From NCBI RefSeq assembly GCF_003626645.1, contig NZ_RBAM01000012.1, positions 62,001 to 126,000 of the forward strand: a stretch of DNA of 64,000 bases. Reading direction: 5' to 3'. Shown here one piece after another: positions 49,382 to 55,841 of the stretch. Position 1 is the first letter of the stretch; each line of letters begins with the position of its first letter. The DNA is from Streptomyces klenkii. Lineage in GTDB: Bacteria; Actinomycetota; Actinomycetes; Streptomycetales; Streptomycetaceae. The position numbers and the translations under genes are program-made. Under the pieces are notes generated by a model, which saw only the letters and a list, made by a program, of their open reading frames with translations, was not told the DNA's origin and ran no database searches.

Positions 49382-49795
49382 TCAGCGCCCGGCGGCGGCG
49401 CCGGAGACCGGCAGCAGGCCCGTGGGGAAGCCGCTCGGCAGACCGGTGGGCAAGGACGTCGGCAGGCTGCTCGGGAAGGCGGTGGGAAAGCCGCTGGGGA
49501 AGCCGCTCGGCAGCCCGGACGGCAGCCCGCTGGGGACGGTCAGGGAAGGCGACGCGGATCCGCCGGGCGACGTGCCGTCACCCGGCCCGCCCGGCTTGCC
49601 GTCCTTGCTGCCGACGACGAGGACGGCGCCCAGCCCGAGCGCCGCGGCCACCACCAGGGCGGCGGCGAGGAGGGCGGCCCTTCGCCCGCCGCCGCCCCGG
49701 CGAGGGGGCGGCGGCGGAGGCGCGTCCCACAGCGGCTGGGCGGGCCCGAAGCCGCCCGGGGGCGGCCCGTACGGCGGTCCAGGTGGAGTGGCCAT
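49382..49795 (-). CDS. Pro-rich single-pass membrane protein with tetrapeptide repeats
   Basis: 137 residues. The N-terminus is Pro/Gly-rich (MATPPGPPYGPPPGGFGP, then a run of six prolines), followed by RRGGGGRR and a single helix (about 42-62, LLAAALVVAAALGLGAVLVV). The outer part is a low-complexity tail of repeating GLPS/GFPS/TGLP units. Such proteins are common in Streptomyces and likely face outwards, with the N-terminal part in the cytosol. No function is known. GGGA lies somewhat far from ATG 49795. The DNA repeat is of about 12 bases. Confidence 0.7.
   Translation of the reverse strand: MATPPGPPYGPPPGGFGPAQPLWDAPPPPPPRRGGGGRRAALLAAALVVAAALGLGAVLVVGSKDGKPGGPGDGTSPGGSASPSLTVPSGLPSGLPSGFPSGFPTAFPSSLPTSLPTGLPSGFPTGLLPVSGAAAGR
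49418..49537. repeat. Degenerate 12-bp tandem repeats in the Pro-rich gene
   Basis: About ten imperfect units of the kind GGGAAGCCGCTC / GGCAGCCCGCTG encode the four-residue repeats of the membrane protein's tail. Variation at third positions shows the units are old. Unit number may differ between strains. Confidence 0.6.
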
Positions 49796-49959
49796 GCGGC
49801 CAGCGTCCCGCCGGGCGCGCACGCGCCGGACGGCGGTGACGGTACCGCTACACAATCCGCCCTGGACCGGGACATTCCGCCGAGCGGCCCGCGGACGCGC
49901 CGCAAGATCCGGCGCCCCTTCGGCCACGCGCTCAGCCCGCCGCACAAAGGTTCCTATGC

Positions 49960-50844
49960 TCAGCCCGCCCTGCGCAGGAACGCCTCGAGGCCCGCGAGGT
50001 CGTCCGTATTGAGGAAGTCCACGCCCGCGGACAGCAGTTCCCGCCACACGGCCTCGCGCGCCGGGCCGGGCTGGTCCGGCGTGGCCCAGAACCGTACGGT
50101 CCGGCCCTCGGAGTGCGCAGTGGAGACGATGCGCCGGAGGCGGGCCTTCTCCGGGGCCGGCATGGGGCCGGTGCCCTGCCAGCCGAACACTCTGTTCCAG
50201 TTGTCGCTCACCAGGGAGATGAAGGACGCGGGGGCGCCGGCGCCGAGGTCGGCGAGCCGGCCGTCGTAGAACGCGTGGCGCAGCCGCTCCCGCTCCATGG
50301 GCCCCCGGGCGCCCCGGTCCCCCGAGATCACGGCGGTGACGGCGCCCCGGCGGATCCGGCCGTCGGCGCACGAGGTGAACAGCGTGCCGTAGCGGCGCAG
50401 CCGCCGCGAGAGCTCCCGGTACGTCGCCGCGCCCTCCGTCTTGATGTCGACGAGCAGCTTCAGCGAGAGGTCGTAGCCCCGGTAGACCCGGCCGTGACCG
50501 GCTCTGACCCGGCGCTGCAACGGGTCGAGGTACAGGGCTTCGAGGGTGCGGGCCGGGTCGAGGCCGGACGCGTCGTGGGCGACGAGGAGCTCGCCGTCCA
50601 CGAGCCAGATGTCCGCCTCGACGCTGCCGAACCCGTGGCCGAGCGCATCGGTCAGGGGGTGGGGGTGCTCGTAGTCGTTGTGCGCGTGCGCGCGGCGCAG
50701 GGGCGGCCTGCCCGGCGCGCCGGACGCGTCGCGCTCCGCCGCCGCCGGGGCGGCGTAAGCCGGCGCGGCGAAGGACCCTGTGAGCGCGGCGCCGAGGGCG
50801 GCTCCGAAGGTGACGACGGCCGCGCGGCGCGTGCGAAGGCTCAT
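49960..50844 (-). CDS. Secreted PI-PLC/glycerophosphodiester phosphodiesterase-family protein
   Basis: 294 residues. The signal peptide (about 1-32) begins MSLRTRRAAVVTFGAALGAAL and ends PAYAAP, with Arg residues suggesting possible Tat export. Mature family motifs are AHAHNDYEHPHPLTDALGHGFGSVEADIWLVDGELLVAHD, which holds the catalytic and metal-binding His, Glu and Asp. KLLVDIKTEGAATY and the C-terminal LSAGVDFLNTDDLAGLEAFL follow. It should cleave phosphodiesters such as glycerophosphodiesters at the cell surface. GGGAGAGC precedes ATG 50844. It is divergent from the NAGPA-like gene. Confidence 0.85.
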   Translation of the reverse strand: MSLRTRRAAVVTFGAALGAALTGSFAAPAYAAPAAAERDASGAPGRPPLRRAHAHNDYEHPHPLTDALGHGFGSVEADIWLVDGELLVAHDASGLDPARTLEALYLDPLQRRVRAGHGRVYRGYDLSLKLLVDIKTEGAATYRELSRRLRRYGTLFTSCADGRIRRGAVTAVISGDRGARGPMERERLRHAFYDGRLADLGAGAPASFISLVSDNWNRVFGWQGTGPMPAPEKARLRRIVSTAHSEGRTVRFWATPDQPGPAREAVWRELLSAGVDFLNTDDLAGLEAFLRRAG

Positions 50845-51085
50845 GGCAGCTCTCCCAGTTCTCCAGGAACTCCCAGGTCGGTGTGGGCCGGTGCGCGGCG
50901 GCGGTCCGTCCGCACGGGCCGGTACCTGTGAGTATCGGGGCCCGCTGAGCCCCTGGGCAGGCATGTGCCGAGAGTTGCCCGCGCCGACGCCGGTGCGTTT
51001 CCCGTCGTTCTTCCGCGTGGCCTGTCGTTCTTTCGGGGCATGGTGAACCGTTCTGCTCCGTGCCAGAGTTGACGGGACCTCTGGG
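50845..51085. other. 241-base divergent promoter gap
   Basis: This gap separates the divergent phosphodiesterase-family and phosphodiester-glycosidase genes and holds no gene. GTCGTTCTT occurs twice, 23 bases apart, around 51000-51030. No convincing -35/-10 pair or palindrome was found. Both genes could share a regulator acting here. Confidence 0.4.
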
Positions 51086-52330
51086 GTGACTGTGAAGAGA
51101 CGCAGAAGACGTGTGCGCTCGGTGCTGACGGTTCTGGTGGCGTGGACCTCGCTGGTCGGCGGGGGCACCGCCCTGGCGGATGCGGGTGACCGGCCCGCGC
51201 TGCAACTGGGGGCCCTCGCCCCCGTCGCGCCCGGTGTGGCGTACCGGGAGTTCTCCCTGTCGGCCTCCCACGGCCCGGCGTACGGGCATGTGCTGAGGGT
51301 CGATCTGAGCGAGCCCGGCGTCTCGCTCGACCTGTTGTACCCGGGCTCCGTCGCCGCGCGGGCGACGGTGTCGCGGATGACGGCCGCCCGCGGCGCGGTG
51401 GGCGGGGTCAACGGCGACTTCTTCAACATCACGGAGACCCAGCACCCGGGGGTCGAGGCCACGGGTGCGCCGGTCGGCCCGTCCGTCGCGGGCGGCCGCC
51501 GGCTCGGCGCCGCCGTGCCGAACGGCCAGCGCTTCGGGCCGGTGATGCCCCCGGGCGCCACCACCCGGGACGTCATCGGCCTGGGCACCGACGCCCGGGG
51601 CCGGCTGGACCGGCTCACGCTGACGGGCACCGTGGCCGCCAAGGGCAGGCAACTGCCGCTGCGCGGCTTCAACCAGTACGCCCTCCCGGTCGGCGGGATC
51701 GGTGCGTACAACTCCTCCTGGGGTTCGGCGTCACGGCTCCGGGCGGCCTGCGGCACGGACGCCGACAGGGCCGCGCCGTGCACGGACGACACCTACGAAC
51801 TGACGGTCCGGCACGGCAAGGTGGCGTCAGCGGCGCACAAGCCGGGCCATGGCACGATCCCCTCGGGCACGGTGGTGCTCGTCGGACGTGAGGCGGGGGC
51901 GCGCGAGCTGCGCCGGCTGAAGGCCGGTGACGCGGTGCGCGTCGAGGAGCGGCTGGAGCCCGCCGAGCGGGGGGCGCTGCGCTTCGCGGTCGGCGGGTTC
52001 CCCGTGCTGCGCGACGGCCGGCTGCTGCCCGGGCTGGACTCCTCGACCTCCGCGGTGCGGACCTCCGCCGGTGTGAGCGAGGGCGGCCGGCTGTTCTACC
52101 TGCTGGCGCTGGACGGCGGCTCCGGCTACCGCTCGGGGCTCACCGTCGCCGAGCTCGCCGACCTGATGCGGGATCTGGGCGCCGACGACGCTGTGAATCT
52201 GGACGGGGGCGGCTCCAGCACGCTGGTCACCCGCGATCCGGACAGCGGGCGGACGACCGTTCGCAATCATCCCTCGGGCGGTGCGGAACGGCCGGTGGCG
52301 AACGGCATCGGCGTTTTCGTCCGAACGTAA
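51086..52330 (+). CDS. Secreted phosphodiester glycosidase family protein (NAGPA-like)
   Basis: 414 residues. A signal peptide covers about 1-32 (KRRRRRVRSVLTVLVAWTS, then GGGTALADA). The catalytic domain of the NAGPA family is visible: VSRMTAARGAVGGVNGDFFNI, then PGATTRDVIGLGTDARGRLD and the C-terminal LMRDLGADDAVNLDGGGSSTLV. The animal enzyme uncovers mannose-6-phosphate by removing GlcNAc from a phosphodiester; bacterial members probably act on extracellular glycan phosphodiesters such as teichoic acids. GTG 51086 or GTG 51092 is the start. The gene stops 151 bases before the encapsulin pair. Confidence 0.86.
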   Translation: MTVKRRRRRVRSVLTVLVAWTSLVGGGTALADAGDRPALQLGALAPVAPGVAYREFSLSASHGPAYGHVLRVDLSEPGVSLDLLYPGSVAARATVSRMTAARGAVGGVNGDFFNITETQHPGVEATGAPVGPSVAGGRRLGAAVPNGQRFGPVMPPGATTRDVIGLGTDARGRLDRLTLTGTVAAKGRQLPLRGFNQYALPVGGIGAYNSSWGSASRLRAACGTDADRAAPCTDDTYELTVRHGKVASAAHKPGHGTIPSGTVVLVGREAGARELRRLKAGDAVRVEERLEPAERGALRFAVGGFPVLRDGRLLPGLDSSTSAVRTSAGVSEGGRLFYLLALDGGSGYRSGLTVAELADLMRDLGADDAVNLDGGGSSTLVTRDPDSGRTTVRNHPSGGAERPVANGIGVFVRT

Positions 52331-52481
52331 CATCATCGATCAATCCACCCTTTTGAGTGACTGCGCCCGGCGATATCCCACTGCTAGCTTCGAAGGCGGT
52401 CAAGGGGAATTCTTCGGCACGCCCGCAGCCCGTCCGTAGGGGGCCGCGGGCGGTCCATAACGGATGGGTGGGCATTCCGAT

Positions 52482-53894
52482 ATGACGACGTCAGTGGAGA
52501 CCGGAACCGACGGCAATAACAGCCCCGGCCGGCTGAGCCTGGGCACCGAGGCCGCACGGAATCTGGCGACCACGACAAAGTCCGTGCCGCAGATGCAGGG
52601 AATCACCTCGCGGTGGCTCCTGCGCATGCTGTCATGGGTGCACGTCCCGGGCGGTACGTACCGGGTCAACCGGCGCCTGACGCACACGCTGGGCGACGGC
52701 CGGGTCGAGTTCGTCTCGACGGGCGCCGACGTCCGGGTCATCCCGGCGGAGCTGGGCGAGCTCCCTCTGCTGCGCGGCTTCGGCGACCCGGCGGTGCTCG
52801 AAGCGCTCGCGGGCCGCTTCACCCAGCGGGAGTTCCGGCCGGGTGACGTCCTCGTGGAGGCCGGGCATCCGGCCGACCAAGTGGTGCTGGTCGCCCACGG
52901 CAAGCTCAACAAGATCCACCAGGGCGAGTACGAGGACCCGGCCGTCCTCGGCGTCATCGCCGACGGCGGCTACTTCGGCGACAAGGCCCTGGCCGCGGAG
53001 TCGGAGAGCAACTGGGACTTCACCGTCAAGGCCGTCACCGCCTGCACGGTCCTGACCCTGCCGCGCCAGGCGTTCCAGGAGGCCCTGGAGGGTTCGCAGG
53101 AGCTGCGCTCCCACGTGGAGGCGTTCCGCGCGGCCGCCGCCCGTCCCCGGAACGAGGACGGCGAGTCCGCCATCGACGTCTCCGCCGGCCACACCGGCGA
53201 GCCGGTGCTGCCCGGCGTCTTCGCGGACTACGAGCTCTCCCCGCGCGAGTACGAGCTGAGCGTCGCCCAGACTGTCCTGCGCGTCCACACCCGCGTCGCC
53301 GACCTCTACAACGAGCCCATGAACCAGGTCGAGCAGCAGCTGCGGCTGACCATCGAGGCCCTGCGCGAGCGCCAGGAGCACGAGATGATCAACAACCGGC
53401 AGTTCGGCCTGCTGCACAACGCGGACCTCAAGCAGCGCGTCCACACCCGCAGCGGCCCGCCCACCCCCGACGACCTCGACGAGCTGCTGGCCACGGTCTG
53501 GAAGGACCCCGGCTTCCTGCTGGCCCACCCGCGCACGATCGCGGCGATCGCCCGCGAATTCAACCGGCGCGGCGTGTATCCGGACAATGCCGCCGTGGGC
53601 GGCCACTCGGTGCCCGCCTGGCGCGGAATTCCCATCTTCCCGTGCAACAAGATCCCGATCAGCGAAAGCGGCACCAGTTCCGTTCTCCTGATGCGCACCG
53701 GAGAGGAATCCCGGGGTGTCGTCGGGCTGCACCGCACGGGAATTCCCGATGAATACCAGCCGAGCCTCTCCGTGCGTTTCATGGGCATCAGCGATCAGGC
53801 CATCATCTCCTATCTGGTGAGCGCCTACTACTCCACCGCCGTCCTGGTTCCGGACGCCCTCGGAATTCTGGAGAACGTCGAGATCGGGCACTGA
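52482..53894 (+). CDS. Family 2B encapsulin shell protein 1 (EshA-like)
   Basis: 470 residues. It is a nanocompartment shell monomer with the HK97-type capsid fold, not a transcription factor: there is no DNA-binding helix. The N-terminal arm MTTSVETG to about residue 90 includes TTTKSVPQMQGITSRWLLR. A cyclic-nucleotide-binding-like domain is inserted at about 93-215. The capsid core resumes with YELSPREYELSVAQTVLRVHTRVADLY, RSGPPTPDDLDELL, FLLAHPRTIAAIARE and KIPISESGTSSVLLMRTGEE. Relatives include Streptomyces EshA, linked to sporulation. ATG 52482 is chosen because the paralogue starts identically (MTTSVE). No cargo gene is adjacent. Confidence 0.92.
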   Translation: MTTSVETGTDGNNSPGRLSLGTEAARNLATTTKSVPQMQGITSRWLLRMLSWVHVPGGTYRVNRRLTHTLGDGRVEFVSTGADVRVIPAELGELPLLRGFGDPAVLEALAGRFTQREFRPGDVLVEAGHPADQVVLVAHGKLNKIHQGEYEDPAVLGVIADGGYFGDKALAAESESNWDFTVKAVTACTVLTLPRQAFQEALEGSQELRSHVEAFRAAAARPRNEDGESAIDVSAGHTGEPVLPGVFADYELSPREYELSVAQTVLRVHTRVADLYNEPMNQVEQQLRLTIEALRERQEHEMINNRQFGLLHNADLKQRVHTRSGPPTPDDLDELLATVWKDPGFLLAHPRTIAAIAREFNRRGVYPDNAAVGGHSVPAWRGIPIFPCNKIPISESGTSSVLLMRTGEESRGVVGLHRTGIPDEYQPSLSVRFMGISDQAIISYLVSAYYSTAVLVPDALGILENVEIGH

Positions 53895-53985
53895 TCCCGG
53901 CCGTCGCACCACGTCCCGCGCACTGCGGATCCGCGAGCCCGCGGTTCCGCGCCGAGTACCGCACACAGATGGGTGACAACCAGCT

Positions 53986-55392
53986 ATGACCACGTCAGTC
54001 GAGTCCGGAGAGGCCGCACAGTCCGGGGAGGCGCAGCTCAGCCTCGGTACGTCCGCGGCCCGCCAGCTCGCCACGACGACCAAGTCCGTACCGCAGATGC
54101 AGGGGATCTCGTCCCGCTGGCTGCTGCGCGTGCTGCCATGGGTGCAGGTGTCCGCCGGCACCTACCGGGTGAACAGGCGGCTCACGTACACCGTCGGGGA
54201 CGGCCGGGTCGAGTTCATCTCGACCGGCTCGGAGGTCCGGGTCATCCCGCCGGAGCTCGGGGAGCTGCCGCTGCTGCGGGACTTCGGCGACAACGACACG
54301 CTGGAGGCGCTGGCGAGCGGCTTCGTCCAGCGCGAGTACGCCGCCGGTGACACGCTCGTCGAGGCCGGCGCCCCGGCCGACCACATCTACCTCGTCGCCC
54401 ACGGCAAGCTCAACAAGACGGGCACCGGCAAGTACGGCGACGAGACCGTGCTCGGCGTGCTGGCCGACGGCGACTACTTCGGCGAGCGGGTGCCGCTGGA
54501 GCCCGACGGCACCTGGGAGTTCAGCGTCCGGGCCGTGACCCGCTGCACGGTGCTCGCGCTCCCGCTCCAGGCCTTCCAGGAGCTGGCCGAGCGCTCCGAC
54601 GCGCTGCGCGAGCACGTCGAAGCGTTCGCCTCGCGCCCCGCCAAGCCGGCGAACAAGCGCGGTGAGGCCGACATCGCCGTGACGTCCGGCCACGTCGGCG
54701 AGCCGGCCATCACCGGCACCTTCGTGGACTACGAGCTCTCCCCGCGCGAGTACGAACTGAGCGTCGCCCAGACCGTCCTGCGCGTCCACACCCGCGTCGC
54801 CGACCTCTACAACGACCCGATGAGCCAGCTCGAGCAGCAGCTGCGGCTGACGGTCGAGGCGCTGCGCGAGCGCCAGGAGCACGAGATCGTCAACAACCGC
54901 GAGTTCGGCCTGCTGCACAACGCCGACATCAGCCAGCGCATCCACACCCGCAGCGGCCCGCCCACCCCCGACGACCTCGACGAGCTGCTCGCGCGCCGCC
55001 GCAAGACCCAGTTCATCCTCGCCCACCCGCGGACCATCGCGGCGTTCGGCCGGGAGTGCACCAGCCGTGGCCTCTACCCGCAGTCCATCGACGTCCTGGG
55101 CTCCTCCGTGCGCTCGTGGCGCGGGGTGCCGCTGCTGCCCTGCAACAAGATCCCGATCAGCGAGTCCGGGACGAGCTCGATCCTCGCGATGCGGACGGGC
55201 GAGGACAACCAGGGTGTCGTGGGCCTGCACCAGACGGGCATCCCGGACGAGTTCCAGCCGAGCCTCAACGTACGGTTCATGGGCATCAACGAACAGGCCC
55301 TCTCCTCGTACCTGGTGAGTGCCTACTTCTCGGCGGCGATCCTCGTGCCGGACGCCCTGGGCGTCCTGGAGGACGTCGAGATCGGGCGCTAG
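53986..55392 (+). CDS. Family 2B encapsulin shell protein 2 (EshA-like)
   Basis: 468 residues, a close paralogue of the preceding gene over its whole length, with the same domain order: capsid N-arm, cyclic-nucleotide-binding-like insert at about 94-214, then the capsid core. Differences cluster in the inserted domain and in the loop before the HPRTIAA segment (RRRKTQFIL here, TVWKDPGFL there). The 91-base gap and the same GATGGGTG leader suggest one operon with two subunits made together. A mixed shell or alternative shells are both possible. The gene ends at a very stable hairpin. No nearby cargo is identifiable. Confidence 0.92.
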   Translation: MTTSVESGEAAQSGEAQLSLGTSAARQLATTTKSVPQMQGISSRWLLRVLPWVQVSAGTYRVNRRLTYTVGDGRVEFISTGSEVRVIPPELGELPLLRDFGDNDTLEALASGFVQREYAAGDTLVEAGAPADHIYLVAHGKLNKTGTGKYGDETVLGVLADGDYFGERVPLEPDGTWEFSVRAVTRCTVLALPLQAFQELAERSDALREHVEAFASRPAKPANKRGEADIAVTSGHVGEPAITGTFVDYELSPREYELSVAQTVLRVHTRVADLYNDPMSQLEQQLRLTVEALRERQEHEIVNNREFGLLHNADISQRIHTRSGPPTPDDLDELLARRRKTQFILAHPRTIAAFGRECTSRGLYPQSIDVLGSSVRSWRGVPLLPCNKIPISESGTSSILAMRTGEDNQGVVGLHQTGIPDEFQPSLNVRFMGINEQALSSYLVSAYFSAAILVPDALGVLEDVEIGR

Positions 55393-55407
55393 GCGCGCGG
55401 CACGGCA

Positions 55408-55456
55408 GCGCCGCCCGGGCCGGGTTCCCCGCAGCGGGGCCCGGCCCGGGCGGCGC
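55408..55456. terminator. Exceptionally stable bidirectional terminator hairpin
   Basis: A 17-bp perfect stem pairs GCGCCGCCCGGGCCGGG (55408-55424) with 55440-55456. Inside it, CCCCGC (55427-55432) pairs with GCGGGG (55434-55439), so the structure is 23 bp with a two-base bulge. It follows shell gene 2 and the convergent small gene, insulating both. Confidence 0.85.
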
Positions 55457-55471
55457 CGGGGCCGTGCTTCG

Positions 55472-55666
55472 TCAGGGCCGTACGCCGCTCACGATGCGTG
55501 CCGTGGTGTTCAGGCCGTCGGAGATCGTCGGCGCGATGCTCGTGCTCGCGAGGAGGAAGCCGAGCAGGACGCAGACCAGGGCGTTCGACATGCGCAGCGA
55601 GCCGCTCCGCATGAACACGACCACCAGGACGAGCAACAACAGGACCACGGAGAGCGAAATGGCCAT
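55472..55666 (-). CDS. Small membrane protein, 64 residues
   Basis: One or two hydrophobic helices: MAISLSVVLLLLVLVVVFM (about 3-19) and NALVCVLLGFLLASTSIA (about 28-46), then a short Ser/Asn tail ending IVSGVRP. GAGGAGG lies seven bases before ATG 55666, so translation is well supported. I do not recognise a family with known function. It lies between the encapsulin pair and lysX, convergent with the former and divergent from the latter. A link to either is possible by position only. Confidence 0.75.
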   Translation of the reverse strand: MAISLSVVLLLLVLVVVFMRSGSLRMSNALVCVLLGFLLASTSIAPTISDGLNTTARIVSGVRP

Positions 55667-55841
55667 GGCGAACCTCCTCGGTGGAGCGGGTGTCCGTCAG
55701 TCTGGCCCACCGGGCGCCCCGGCCCGGGGCGCCGCGTGTACTCCATTCAGGTACGAGCGTCGTCTTTTTGGACACGAGCGCCGCCGGCCGGGGCGCCGCG
55801 CTCGGCAGGCAAGCCGCCCGCAGGGTGCCTAGGCTGGCGGA

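Noticed and set aside
49382..49795. The Pro-rich repeat protein as encapsulin cargo with a disordered loading tail.
   Set aside because: It is a membrane protein on the opposite strand and its tail should face outside the cell. No enzyme domain is attached.
52482..55392. Calling the two tandem genes Crp/Fnr-type transcription factors or cyclic-nucleotide-gated proteins.
   Set aside because: There is no C-terminal DNA-binding helix-turn-helix and no channel helices; most of the length is the conserved capsid-type core of the EshA group.
52482..55392. Prophage remnant because of the capsid-like fold.
   Set aside because: No terminase, portal, protease, tail, integrase or attachment repeats occur in the window, and the inserted nucleotide-binding-like domain is typical of family 2B encapsulins.
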